This document shows, in pieces, positions 41,058 through 49,837 of a DNA stretch of 55,188 nucleotides. The stretch is from Weissella confusa (lineage in GTDB: Bacteria > Bacillota > Bacilli > Lactobacillales > Lactobacillaceae). The stretch covers positions 1-55,188 of the forward strand of contig NZ_PVSN01000051.1 in NCBI RefSeq assembly GCF_004766315.1, written 5' to 3'. The notes below the pieces were generated by a model that was not told the DNA's origin, did no database searches, and was given only the letters and a program-made list of their open reading frames with translations. Within the stretch, counting starts at the first letter, position 1, and every line of letters starts with the position of its first letter. The translations under genes and the position numbers were made by a program.

Positions 41058-42356
41058 CTAGTTTTCGCCGTTTTTACGCTTTGGCTTGCCCTTGTTTTTG
41101 CTGTGCTTACGCTTAGCTTTTTTCTCTTTTGCGAAGCGATCTGTACGAGCAACGACTTCTTCAGTCTTCTTCTTGTGCACCTTACGAACCTTGGCAACTG
41201 GACGTGGCTTGTCAGCTACTTCTTTGCTTGCCCCTGGTTCTACTGTGTGACCAGCTGAACCTGAGAATGAAGTTGGCTTCGTTGCTTGGCTGGCACCGTT
41301 GACCAATTGAATATCAACGGCCACCAATCGGCGCAAATCACGCAAGTCGTGATCATTTCCAAATGAAATCACCAATCCATGCTTCCCCATACGCCCGGTA
41401 CGACCGGCACGGTGCGTATACGTTTCACCATTACGTGGCAAATCAAAGTTAATAACCGCTGGCAAGTCAGGAATATCCAAACCACGCGCGGCCACATCCG
41501 TCGTCAACAAGAACTTCGCCGTTCCCTTACGGAAGTTTTCCAATGACTTGGCACGGGTTGAACTTGAGTCACCACGGACCAATGTTGCCATCGCCACGTG
41601 TTCGTGCGCCAAGAAACTAGCCGTCACCTTCAATTGCTTGGTTGTGTTAAAGAACACAATGGCCTGGAAGTTCTTGCGGGCTGCCAATTGACGCAAACGC
41701 TTGTTACGTTGCTCGCGGGCTGTTGGCCAGAATTCGTGGGCAATCGCCGTTGGAATTGGCACATTACGTTGATCAATACGCGTAAAGTCACGATCGAACA
41801 AACCAGCTGCAATTGTCGTGTCAACTTCAGTTGCGCCAAACAAGGCAACTTGTACGTCAGGGTCGTCAATCGCGTCCCAAACACCGTCAATTTGCTTAGC
41901 AGTGTCTTCCGTCAACAATTCGTCCGCTTCGTCCAATAGCAACGTGCGCAAACGCTTCAACTTCAACTTACCGTTGTCGACCAATTCAGCGACACGACCT
42001 GGCGTTCCCACAATCACTTCTGGGTGCTTCTTCAAGGCGTCTAGTTGGCGCTTCACGTTCGCACCACCTGTCAAAGCCAAAACCTTCAAGTCCACCAAAG
42101 TTGCCCATTCACGTACAACACGTGTCGTTTGCATGGCCAATTCTTGTGATGGTGCCAAGATTAGCAATTGCTCACCATCCCCCGGTACCAACGTTGGCAA
42201 CAATGGCCACGTAAAGGCCAATGTCTTTCCAGTTCCAGTTGGTGCCAAGGCGTCGATTGATTCACCGGCAGCCAACGGTTCAGCTACGGCTTCTTGAATT
42301 GGCGTTAGCGTGGTAAACCCAACGCTCGCCAATCGCTCTTCAAAACGAGTATCCAT
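41058..42356 (-). CDS. DEAD-box ATP-dependent RNA helicase
   Basis: RNA helicase of 432 residues, probably in ribosome assembly or mRNA turnover. Motifs in order: Q motif FTTLTPIQEA, I APTGTGKT, Ia PSQELAMQT, II DEADE, III FGATEVD (GAT where SAT is usual), IV VFFNTTKQL, V TDVAARGLDIP, VI HRAGRTGRMGK. A basic C-terminal tail (KKKTEEVVARTDRFAKEKKA, ending KPKRKNGEN) should bind RNA. GAGGATATAAA precedes the ATG. It resembles CshB-type helicases of Firmicutes; the exact orthologue is uncertain. Confidence 0.9.
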   Translation of the reverse strand: MDTRFEERLASVGFTTLTPIQEAVAEPLAAGESIDALAPTGTGKTLAFTWPLLPTLVPGDGEQLLILAPSQELAMQTTRVVREWATLVDLKVLALTGGANVKRQLDALKKHPEVIVGTPGRVAELVDNGKLKLKRLRTLLLDEADELLTEDTAKQIDGVWDAIDDPDVQVALFGATEVDTTIAAGLFDRDFTRIDQRNVPIPTAIAHEFWPTAREQRNKRLRQLAARKNFQAIVFFNTTKQLKVTASFLAHEHVAMATLVRGDSSSTRAKSLENFRKGTAKFLLTTDVAARGLDIPDLPAVINFDLPRNGETYTHRAGRTGRMGKHGLVISFGNDHDLRDLRRLVAVDIQLVNGASQATKPTSFSGSAGHTVEPGASKEVADKPRPVAKVRKVHKKKTEEVVARTDRFAKEKKAKRKHSKNKGKPKRKNGEN

Positions 42357-42446
42357 TTTATATCCTCATTCAATTTCTTTCATTGTCTTTCTAATTGTAA
42401 CAGAAAAGCGCCCCACAAAACGTGCGACGCTTATCATTCGTTCATT

Positions 42447-43439
42447 TTACTTGTCGGCTGGGAAAACAATGCCGGCATCGTGACGCAAATTCGTCATCAC
42501 GATGTTGACGCGTTGGCTCAACGTCAACAATTGACGATATTCTTCATCGTTAGCAACTGGATCATTGATAATCTTGGCAAAGACGTTCATTTCAGCAACC
42601 ATTGGGTTACCAGGAACATCCGTTGTCAAATCAGTGTCATTGCCACGACCGTCCTTGTAAGTCACCTCATGCAACTCAGCAATACTATCAATGACGATTG
42701 TATCGCGCATGCCCAAAATTTCTGATTGTAGGTAGCTGTTGGCACCCTTTCCAAATTGGACAGTCATATCAAAGTCAGCATAACGCAAAATGGCAATACC
42801 ACGACCATCGGCCCCATTACGCAATGGTGTTGCATAATAGTGGCTTTCCTTTGGCATGCCAAACAACGCGATTGCTGCATAAAGCGGATAAACACCCAAG
42901 TCAGTCAACGCACCGGCACTAAACTCGCGCGTCAACACATTAGGCTCCTTTCCTGCTAGATAGTCATCAAATCGTGATGAGTACTTTTCATAGACCAACG
43001 TCGCACCAGAAATGTGGTCCATTTCTGAGACCTTCTTGGCAATCGCCTTAAAAGTTGGTTGGTGAATGTGGCGTGCTGCCTCAAACAAGCGCACATTCGG
43101 ATGTTCACGAAGCAATGAGTATACCGCTTCATATTCCTTCGTGTTTGAGAAGGCTGACTTTTCAACAATCACGTGTAACTCATGCTCAATTGCTTGTACA
43201 ACTTGGTCATAGTGCAAGCTGTTTGGTGAAGCAATGTAAACAACTTCGATGCCACTGTTGTAAAAATCTGCCAAGTCAGTAAACACAGGGACATCCCCGA
43301 AATCAGCGGCAAAAGTTGCCCCTGTTTCAGCACGGCGTGAGTATACGGCTGCTAGTTCATATTCATTAGATTCATGTGCGGCCTCAACCAGCATCTTGGT
43401 AATCCAATTAGTACCGATTACACCTAACTTTAGTGTCAT
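42447..43439 (-). CDS. Gfo/Idh/MocA-family oxidoreductase
   Basis: NAD(P)-dependent dehydrogenase of 330 residues. The Rossmann domain begins LKLGVIGTNWITKMLVEAA, with YIASPNSLHYDQVVQAIEH and VEKSAFSNTKEYE (the conserved catalytic lysine of the EKP-type motif), followed by an alpha/beta domain with GALTDLGVYPLYAA. The substrate may be a sugar or cyclitol. ATG 43439 fits the GAGGG site better than the ATG two codons upstream. A cre-like box just before the start suggests carbon catabolite control. Confidence 0.87.
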   Translation of the reverse strand: MTLKLGVIGTNWITKMLVEAAHESNEYELAAVYSRRAETGATFAADFGDVPVFTDLADFYNSGIEVVYIASPNSLHYDQVVQAIEHELHVIVEKSAFSNTKEYEAVYSLLREHPNVRLFEAARHIHQPTFKAIAKKVSEMDHISGATLVYEKYSSRFDDYLAGKEPNVLTREFSAGALTDLGVYPLYAAIALFGMPKESHYYATPLRNGADGRGIAILRYADFDMTVQFGKGANSYLQSEILGMRDTIVIDSIAELHEVTYKDGRGNDTDLTTDVPGNPMVAEMNVFAKIINDPVANDEEYRQLLTLSQRVNIVMTNLRHDAGIVFPADK

Positions 43440-43458
43440 TTCCATATCCCTCGTTTCC

Positions 43459-43473
43459 TTAAAGCGCTTTCAA
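43459..43473 (-). promoter_or_regulatory. cre-like site upstream of the oxidoreductase gene
   Basis: On the minus strand TTGAAAGCGCTTTAA carries the palindromic core AAAGCGCTTT and fits the CcpA consensus with one mismatch. It lies 20 bases before the start codon and beside TATTAT and TATAAT boxes, in position to block transcription. Confidence 0.6.
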
Positions 43474-43501
43474 TAATACATTCATTATACATTGCGCTAC
43501 C

Positions 43502-43540
43502 AAAAAAGCCCACCAAACAGTTAGACTGTCGGTGAGCTTC
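43502..43540 (-). terminator. Terminator of the methyltransferase gene
   Basis: AAGCTCACCGACAG and CTGTTTGGTGGGCTT arms close a five-base loop and are followed by TTTTTT on the minus strand. Confidence 0.9.
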
Positions 43541-43569
43541 TTCGGGTTATCGATTTGCTTTTTTATATA

Positions 43570-44937
43570 TTAATCCTTAACGAACACAGTGATTGACTCA
43601 ATGTGCGTCGTTTGTGGGAATTGGTCGATTGGTTGAACAGGTCCTTCAATGTGGTAACCGTTCTCCAAAATTTGAACCGTGTCACGTGCCAAAGTTGCAG
43701 GGTTGCAGCTAATGTACACGAACTTTTCTGGTTCCATGCCAGTTGCGGCGTCGATCAATTCTGGCGTCAATCCCTTACGAGGAGGATCAACGAAGATAAC
43801 GTCTGGGCGCATACCAGCATCGTGCCATTCAACCATCTTCTCTTCGGCCTTACCCAATTCGAACTTGGCATTCGTCACACCGTTGATGTCGGCGTTACGC
43901 TTGGCGTCGTCAACGGCACCAGGTACGATTTCGACACCCAAAACTGACTTAACACGGTCAGCAATCGTCAATGAAATCGTTCCGATACCTGAGTAAGCGT
44001 CGATAACTTCTTCATCACCGTTCAAGCCAGCCTTGTCAGCAGCCAATTGATACAACGTTTCCGTCGTTTGTGGGTTAACTTGGTAGAATGAGTTTGGTCC
44101 GATGGCAAACTTCTTACCGAACAACGTGTCAGTGATGACATTCTTTCCCCAAAGGGTGTTGTTCTTCTCGCCCAAGATAACGTTTGTCTTTTCTTGGTTA
44201 ACGTTTTGGATGATTGACTTCACTTCAGGCAAAGCTTCGCGAATTTCTTCAACAATCATCTCTGCGCCTGGCAACTTCTTTGAACGCGTTACCAAAACAA
44301 CCATCATTTCGTGGCTGTAGTAACCGCGACGCACCATGATGTTACGGATAACACCAGTGTGCTCAAATTCGTTGTAGGCTGGAATGTGGTACTTACGCAA
44401 AATATCACGGATAACCACGATAGCCTTGTCAATTTCAGGATCCTGAATGTAGAAATCCTCAATTGGCATCAAGTTGTGTGAACCACGACGGAAGAATCCA
44501 GTCGTCAATTCACCACGCAATTCACGCGTAGGAATTTGCGCCTTGTTACGGTACCCAGTTGGGTTCTCCATACCAAGTGTCTCAGAAACTTCAACATCAA
44601 CGTGTTGCTTCTTGAACAATTCTTGGATTTGGTTTTGCTTGAAACGCAATTGTGCATCGTACTTCAAGTGAGCCAAAGGGGCAATTCCTGTCGTCAACGT
44701 TGCTACGTCAACATCCTTGTTGCGGTCCTCTGATTCCTTCAACGTCTTCACAACACGTCCGAATGCGTACGTTCCAGCAACCTTCGTAATGCCGACACGG
44801 ATTTCTTCACCCGGAACAGCATTTGGGACGAAAATTGGGAAATCATCAACCTTAACGACTCCGTTACCTTCGTACGTTAAATCGATGACCGTTGCGTCAA
44901 ATTCTTGGTTCTTCACCACTGGCGCTTTCTTTTTCAT
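43570..44937 (-). CDS. rlmCD: 23S rRNA (uracil-5-)-methyltransferase, RumA/RlmCD type
   Basis: SAM-dependent RNA methyltransferase of 455 residues. It has an N-terminal TRAM domain (VIDLTYEGNGVVKVDDFPIF), a central domain without the iron-sulfur cysteine cluster of Escherichia coli RumA, and a Rossmann domain with VIDAYSGIGTISLTIA, FVDPPRKGLTPELID and the catalytic cysteine in YISCNPATLARD. Firmicute enzymes of this type methylate U747 and U1939 of 23S rRNA. AAAGGAG precedes the ATG. Monocistronic. Confidence 0.88.
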   Translation of the reverse strand: MKKKAPVVKNQEFDATVIDLTYEGNGVVKVDDFPIFVPNAVPGEEIRVGITKVAGTYAFGRVVKTLKESEDRNKDVDVATLTTGIAPLAHLKYDAQLRFKQNQIQELFKKQHVDVEVSETLGMENPTGYRNKAQIPTRELRGELTTGFFRRGSHNLMPIEDFYIQDPEIDKAIVVIRDILRKYHIPAYNEFEHTGVIRNIMVRRGYYSHEMMVVLVTRSKKLPGAEMIVEEIREALPEVKSIIQNVNQEKTNVILGEKNNTLWGKNVITDTLFGKKFAIGPNSFYQVNPQTTETLYQLAADKAGLNGDEEVIDAYSGIGTISLTIADRVKSVLGVEIVPGAVDDAKRNADINGVTNAKFELGKAEEKMVEWHDAGMRPDVIFVDPPRKGLTPELIDAATGMEPEKFVYISCNPATLARDTVQILENGYHIEGPVQPIDQFPQTTHIESITVFVKD

Positions 44938-45038
44938 CTTAATCTCCTTTTGTTGGCCTTTTCGACGACCATGTTACTTGTCCATTGTAACACATGTAAA
45001 TTGTAAGTTTCATGAGATGCCCGTGAGAAATAGCTTGT

Positions 45039-46019
45039 CTATTCAGATAAATCTGAAAAATAACTTGGGAGCTCCTTTGAGTTAACAATCATAAATGAAT
45101 TATCTTCTTTATCTAATTCAAGCTTCACAGTGAACACTTTTTTCTCATCCACCTTTTCTTCATCTGACGCACTTGCCTGAGTACCAGTGAAGGTTACTTT
45201 AAACGTTTTTGGTAACTTTTTGTATTCACTTGGTAACTTGGGATATGATTGTGCCCCCGCATGATACGGCGTACCTTCTTCTGAAGTTATTTTGTCTGAA
45301 ATCGTTAGCAATACTTGTTGGAATGATTCATCGATTGCTTTTTGCTTCTTCGTTAACTTTTTAGCCTCGCTACTTACAGCAGACGAAGAACTAGACGACT
45401 CGTCAATTGGATCATCTTTTTCGATGTTCGTAGCCCGACTAAATTCTTCGTTATAGGCTTTATCGTCGATATATTCTTTCAAAATATCGCCACCGTCCTC
45501 AAGGTAGCTTGATTGATTTTGGTATTGCCCATCAGAATAACGTTCACCGTACAGCCATGGATGATTTGATATATTTTTCATAAATGCATACATGTCTGTT
45601 AAAGAAGTGGCAGGATTTAGCGCAATGTCATTTTCCATGTTATAGATAGTTTGACGATACATCGGATCAATTAGATACCAAAAGCTAATTCCTGTGTCCA
45701 AAAACACTTGAGGTCTTAATAAGTATTCATTGTCACGTTCGGAAAAACTATCTATATCAGAAACTTTTTTAAATAAATTACCATAATGGAACATGGTGTG
45801 TTTCGCAAAATATTCCGCGTTTACCTTGTTTGTGTGATGTGACGTTTTATAGAAGCTCGCAGCATCTTCGCTTTCGTTTATTCTCAAAAGACTGGCACTT
45901 TTTAGAGTGACGTAGTTATTTCTGTACAGCGCTCGACTCTTATCATGATAATACTGAACAGTTGTTAACCCAACCAAGGCTACCAGTATCCCAATCACAA
46001 CTTTTACTCTCTTGCCCAT
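45039..46019 (-). CDS. Membrane-anchored extracellular protein of unknown function
   Basis: Protein of 326 residues with a single N-terminal helix (VVIGILVALVGLTTVQYY) after a short basic start, a long outside domain rich in Tyr, Asn and Asp (YLLRPQVFLDTGISFWYLID), a serine tract (SSSSSSAVSSEAKK) and a beta-rich end. No lipobox cysteine or sorting signal, so it is probably an uncleaved anchor. GAGGACGG precedes ATG 46019. It is divergent from the gene at 46099, which has the same overall design. The coding sequence is more AT-rich than its neighbours. Family not recognised. Confidence 0.65.
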   Translation of the reverse strand: MGKRVKVVIGILVALVGLTTVQYYHDKSRALYRNNYVTLKSASLLRINESEDAASFYKTSHHTNKVNAEYFAKHTMFHYGNLFKKVSDIDSFSERDNEYLLRPQVFLDTGISFWYLIDPMYRQTIYNMENDIALNPATSLTDMYAFMKNISNHPWLYGERYSDGQYQNQSSYLEDGGDILKEYIDDKAYNEEFSRATNIEKDDPIDESSSSSSAVSSEAKKLTKKQKAIDESFQQVLLTISDKITSEEGTPYHAGAQSYPKLPSEYKKLPKTFKVTFTGTQASASDEEKVDEKKVFTVKLELDKEDNSFMIVNSKELPSYFSDLSE

Positions 46020-46056
46020 TTGACCGTCCTCAATCATATTTATATACTTAAGTATA
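46020..46056. promoter_or_regulatory. Divergent promoter with a palindromic -10 element
   Basis: TTGACC (46020-46025) and TATACT (46043-46048), 17 bases apart, read rightward. TATACTTAAGTATA (46043-46056) is a perfect 14-base palindrome, so it offers a TATACT box to both strands. The rightward -35 box lies against the leftward start codon. Confidence 0.6.
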
Positions 46057-46098
46057 GCTTAAAATCTATTACTATAAATAACAGTTTGGAGAGTCATC

Positions 46099-46845
46099 GT
46101 GAAAAAAATAATAACCTCAATAGTTGGCATTCTAATAGTTGTTGGCGTTGTGATTATAGGTTGGCAACTATTCAATAAACCTTCTGCACCTGCTAACACA
46201 TCCAAAAAGATCGTCAAAAAGGTGCAAAAGCCAAAGGCTTCACAAAGCAGCTCTTCCGATACGGACGGAATTAAAATCAAAGTTAAGAATGCAAATAAGC
46301 CAAAAACAGTTTCGCTAACTGATTCTGACAAATCAGATATTTCTAACACTTTTCTTCAGTGGGCTGGTCAACGTGCTGAAATGGGAAATATGGCTGTTAG
46401 TTCATGGTTTTTCGATCACGGAGCCGCCGGGCACGGTGATTGGTACGCGTTGAGCGATGACGGCAATATTCAAGTACAAAACATGGACCATCCTGGTTCT
46501 ACCTCGTTTTCAATTCATGCAATTGGAGGTGTTGTCTTTTATACATCTTTGGACGGCACAACCGGCGTACAAGATCTTTCAAATTATTCATTTGCTGACA
46601 ATTACTCAAAGGTAGTCGACCGTGACAAGCCCGTCGTGAAATATCTACTGGCCGACAATGGCAAAGTATACGAATTAAAACTTTCGCAACAAGATGGCTC
46701 ACTCGCTCCATCAACTAATTCCGGCTTCTATGAATTCACAGATGATGGCATTCCGGACGCAACCGCAATGGACAAATTCTCCGTTTCACAAGATGAAGCT
46801 GCTCAAAGCGAGTTAACAAAACTATTAACCCCATATAGGCAGTAG
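46099..46845 (+). CDS. Secreted or anchored protein, DUF4767-like
   Basis: Protein of 248 residues starting at a GTG (46099) with GGAGAG upstream. An N-terminal helix (IVGILIVVGVVIIGWQLF) is followed by a Lys/Ser-rich linker and a C-terminal domain containing FLQWAGQRAEMGNMAVSSW and GDWYALSDDGNIQVQN. That pattern recalls DUF4767 domains of lactobacillar surface proteins, from memory only. No cysteine lipobox. It mirrors the divergent gene at 45039 in layout and in AT-rich composition. Function unknown. Confidence 0.65.
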   Translation: MKKIITSIVGILIVVGVVIIGWQLFNKPSAPANTSKKIVKKVQKPKASQSSSSDTDGIKIKVKNANKPKTVSLTDSDKSDISNTFLQWAGQRAEMGNMAVSSWFFDHGAAGHGDWYALSDDGNIQVQNMDHPGSTSFSIHAIGGVVFYTSLDGTTGVQDLSNYSFADNYSKVVDRDKPVVKYLLADNGKVYELKLSQQDGSLAPSTNSGFYEFTDDGIPDATAMDKFSVSQDEAAQSELTKLLTPYRQ

Positions 46846-46847
46846 CC

Positions 46848-46884
46848 CAAAAAGCAGCAAAGTCATCGACCTTGCTGCTTTTTG
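46848..46884. terminator. Bidirectional terminator
   Basis: AAAGCAGCAA pairs with TTGCTGCTTT, with T-runs on both strands, between the convergent genes ending at 46845 and 46892. Confidence 0.87.
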
Positions 46885-46891
46885 TTTTGAC

Positions 46892-48100
46892 TTAATTATT
46901 ATCGTTTAGCAACCATTCGTAAATCGGCACCACCGGTACACCATCAATTTGTTTCACGCCTAAGTCCTCTCCCGTGATCAACAACTTAGGGTAACCGTCA
47001 GGAATTGCAACAAGATTGGCAACCTCGCGCTCACTATTCTCCGGAATTTGTTGCGTGACTTGAATGTACTGGCGTTGACCACGTTTTTCAGCAACAAAAT
47101 CAATTTCTTTACCGTCAATTTCACCATATTTCACATCAAAACCGCGTCGCATTAGTTCCAAGCAAACGATATTTTCAAGTTGCGAACCAATATTAGTACC
47201 TGCATCCCCCACTTGTGAATGCCACAGCCCATTATCGATGACATAAAATTTATCATTCGAACGCAAACGCTGACTACCGCGGAGATTTAGTCTTGGCACG
47301 CTGATAAACAAATACGCCTGCTCCAGCAAGCCAACATAATTCCTGAATCGTGTCGTGTTGATGTTAAACCCAGCGTCCTTCAATCGATTGACCAACTTAG
47401 AAACACTAACTTCGCTACTGATTGAATCTAACATCACCAGCGTTAACATCTTCAATAGCTGTTGATTACCTTCACCTGAACGCTGCGAAACATCGCGCAA
47501 CATAATTGAATCGTATAAATTTGATAGATATTCGAAATGTTGATTTTCAGACAAGTTTGCATCTAAAATACTTGGCATACCACCAAACTCACGATATTCA
47601 AGATAAGCATCGCGCACACTGGTTACTGAGCTAGTATCAATTTCCTTAAGTTCAACAAATTCAGCAAATGAAAATGGATAAACGTTAATTTGAACGTAGC
47701 GCCCTGACAATAGTGTTGCCAATTCACCTGACAGGATTGAGGCGTTAGACCCTGTGATATAAATATCCGATGGCAAATCAATGCGAAGTGAATTCACAAT
47801 CATTTGCCATTGCGAGACCAGTTGAACTTCATCAAAAAAGAAATACAGCTTCTTACCCTGGTTACGTTGCATCAAATCGTCATACAACCGTTCCGGGTTA
47901 TTTAGATACTTAGCATTACTGAATGACTCAAAATTTAGATAGACAATTTGATCGTCAGTAATACCACGCTCCCGCAACGCATCTTGAACCTGCATTAATA
48001 GCACGGACTTTCCAGAACGCCGAACTCCCGTGATGACTTTGACAAATTCATTGTCGATGGCATCAATTAAAAAATTCAAGTACCTCTCACGCTTAATCAT
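46892..48100 (-). CDS. AAA ATPase with DUF4143 domain (AAA_14)
   Basis: Protein of 402 residues. The N-terminal AAA_14 domain has Walker A GVRRSGKSVLL, Walker B LYFFFDEVQL and sensor ITGSNASIL; the C-terminal DUF4143 part has a winged-helix-like region (VSVSKLVNRLKDAGFNINTT, GLLEQAYLFI) and a PD-(D/E)xK-like end (GSQLENIVCLELMRRG, KEIDFVAE, YIQVTQQ). Such proteins are common, strain-variable and poorly understood. ATG 48100 with a GAGGGGG site. Three evenly spaced palindromes lie directly upstream. The gene is AT-rich compared with htpX next to it, consistent with horizontal acquisition. Confidence 0.87.
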   Translation of the reverse strand: MIKRERYLNFLIDAIDNEFVKVITGVRRSGKSVLLMQVQDALRERGITDDQIVYLNFESFSNAKYLNNPERLYDDLMQRNQGKKLYFFFDEVQLVSQWQMIVNSLRIDLPSDIYITGSNASILSGELATLLSGRYVQINVYPFSFAEFVELKEIDTSSVTSVRDAYLEYREFGGMPSILDANLSENQHFEYLSNLYDSIMLRDVSQRSGEGNQQLLKMLTLVMLDSISSEVSVSKLVNRLKDAGFNINTTRFRNYVGLLEQAYLFISVPRLNLRGSQRLRSNDKFYVIDNGLWHSQVGDAGTNIGSQLENIVCLELMRRGFDVKYGEIDGKEIDFVAEKRGQRQYIQVTQQIPENSEREVANLVAIPDGYPKLLITGEDLGVKQIDGVPVVPIYEWLLNDNN

Positions 48101-48122
48101 CTCAATCCCCCTCACTAAGTTT

Positions 48123-48218
48123 TATAGATTATTTAGTCTATATTTTAGCATTTTTCGTTTTTATAGACAATTCAGTCTACTTTTTCCAATTTTCGCATTT
48201 TATAGACAATTTAATCTA
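48123..48218. repeat. Three palindromic repeats at exact 39-bp spacing
   Basis: Units begin at 48123, 48162 and 48201: TATAGATTATTTAGTCTA, TATAGACAATTCAGTCTA and TATAGACAATTTAATCTA. Each is an imperfect palindrome (TAGAC-N-GTCTA). The 21-base spacers are T-rich and partly alike (TTTTTCG, TTTTCG). They lie 23-118 bases upstream of the AAA/DUF4143 gene and end at the htpX terminator, so they look like an operator array for that gene. Confidence 0.85.
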
Positions 48219-48223
48219 TTTAG

Positions 48224-48267
48224 CAAAAACACCCACGCCATGCAGTTTTGCACGACGCGGGTGTTGT
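48224..48267 (-). terminator. Terminator of lemA-htpX
   Basis: AACACCCGCG and CGTGGGTGTT arms, with an inner TGCA stem, are followed by TTTTTG on the minus strand, directly after the htpX stop. Confidence 0.87.
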
Positions 48268-48270
48268 GTT

Positions 48271-49164
48271 TTACATATTGCGTAAAGCTTCGATACGCTT
48301 TTCCATGGGTGGGTGCGTGGCAAACAAGTTCGCCATCTTATCTCCCTTTAATGGGTTCGCGATATACAATGCTGAACTTTCTGGTGAAACGTTGGCTTCT
48401 GACATCGGTTCACTTTGCGAAATTTTCGTAAGAGCGTTAATCAGCCCTTGTGGATTACGCGTCAATTCAACCGCCCCAGCATCAGCCAAGTACTCACGGT
48501 TACGTGAAATCGCCAGTTGGACCAATGTGGCAGCCAACGGCGCCAACATCAACACAAGCAATGACACAATCATACCGATTGCATTACCGCCACCTTCACG
48601 ATCACGACTGCGGTTACCACCGAAGTACCAGAAGTGCGTTCCTAGGTTTGCTAGCAACGCAATCGCTGACGTCATCGCCACAGCAATCGTTTGCAAACGG
48701 ATGTCGTAGTTACGTACGTGGGTCATCTCGTGGGCCATAACACCCTCAAGTTCTTCACGGTTCAAACGTTGCAAGATACCCGTAGTGGCTGCAACCGCTG
48801 CGTGTTCTGGATTGTTTCCCGTCGCAAACGCATTCGGACTCGGATCATTGATGATAAAGACACGCGGCATCGGCACTTGCGCCACCATCGCCATGTCTTC
48901 AACGATGTGCCACAAATCAGGCGCCTCATCAGCGCTCTTGATTTCGCGGGCATGGTTCATTGACATGACAACGTCAGTCGATTGGCCAACCATGTAGACC
49001 GTGTAAACCAAACCGACCACGAAGGCAATCACGATTCCCTGTTGCCAGTGACCATTCATCAGGAAGGTTCCCAATGCAGCCCCGACAACCCCCATGAATA
49101 GGAAGAATCCAAAGAAAAGCATCACTGTTTTACGCTTGTTTTTGGCAATTTGGTCAAATAACAT
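48271..49164 (-). CDS. htpX: Zinc metalloprotease HtpX
   Basis: Membrane protease (M48B) of 297 residues that degrades damaged membrane proteins. Two N-terminal helices ([34 protein letters not shown]) precede the zinc site HEMTH, and two further helices follow ([33 protein letters not shown]), with the third ligand region [17 protein letters not shown]. It is the second gene of a lemA-htpX operon, the usual pair in lactic acid bacteria. Confidence 0.95.
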   Translation of the reverse strand: MLFDQIAKNKRKTVMLFFGFFLFMGVVGAALGTFLMNGHWQQGIVIAFVVGLVYTVYMVGQSTDVVMSMNHAREIKSADEAPDLWHIVEDMAMVAQVPMPRVFIINDPSPNAFATGNNPEHAAVAATTGILQRLNREELEGVMAHEMTHVRNYDIRLQTIAVAMTSAIALLANLGTHFWYFGGNRSRDREGGGNAIGMIVSLLVLMLAPLAATLVQLAISRNREYLADAGAVELTRNPQGLINALTKISQSEPMSEANVSPESSALYIANPLKGDKMANLFATHPPMEKRIEALRNM

Positions 49165-49181
49165 CTGCGTTTAAACCTCGA

Positions 49182-49751
49182 TTACATTCCTTGATCGTCA
49201 AATGATACCTTAACAACCTGCTTCTCTTCTTCAGGTGTCTCCAAGAATTCGCTTGGTTGGAAGTGGTGAATCCCAGCGATAATGTTCGTTGGGAATGTTT
49301 GCAACTTGGCGTTGTAGTTTGCTGTCGTTGTGTTGAACAATTGACGTGAGTACGCAATCTTGTTTTCCGTGTTCGTCAACTCATCCATCAACTTGTTGTA
49401 TTGGGCTGATGCCTTCAAGTCTGGGTAAGCTTCCGCAACCGCAAAGACCGACTTCAAGCTCGTCGTCAATTGGTCAGAAATTTCCATGGCTTGTTGGTGG
49501 TCACCAGATGGTACTTGCGTCAAAGCGTTACGCAATGACACAACCTTTTCCAACGTGCCTTGTTCGAACTTGGCATAACCCTTAACCGTTTCCAACAAGT
49601 TCGGAATCAAATCGTTACGACGCTTCAATTGCACATCAATTTGGCTCCAAGCCTCTTGTGTGTGCATACGTGCCTTTACCAAGCCGTTGTAAATGCTGAT
49701 CCAAATCAAACCAATCACAACAACGACTGCGATAATGATGATAATTGTCAT
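49182..49751 (-). CDS. lemA: LemA family protein
   Basis: Protein of 189 residues with one N-terminal helix ([20 protein letters not shown]) and a helical LemA domain: [67 protein letters not shown]. Function is not well known; it accompanies HtpX. Its stop is 17 bases before the htpX start. Confidence 0.93.
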   Translation of the reverse strand: MTIIIIIAVVVVIGLIWISIYNGLVKARMHTQEAWSQIDVQLKRRNDLIPNLLETVKGYAKFEQGTLEKVVSLRNALTQVPSGDHQQAMEISDQLTTSLKSVFAVAEAYPDLKASAQYNKLMDELTNTENKIAYSRQLFNTTTANYNAKLQTFPTNIIAGIHHFQPSEFLETPEEEKQVVKVSFDDQGM

Positions 49752-49837
49752 CTATATTGCCCCCTATTAAATTATTTTTATGACATCTTTTAATGCTAAT
49801 TTCATTTTACCAGAAAGTCGTTGGTATATCAGGTAAA

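Noticed and set aside
48123-48218. CRISPR array
   Set aside because: Only three 18-base palindromic units with similar T-rich 21-base spacers, and no cas gene in the window. The position upstream of one gene fits an operator array better.
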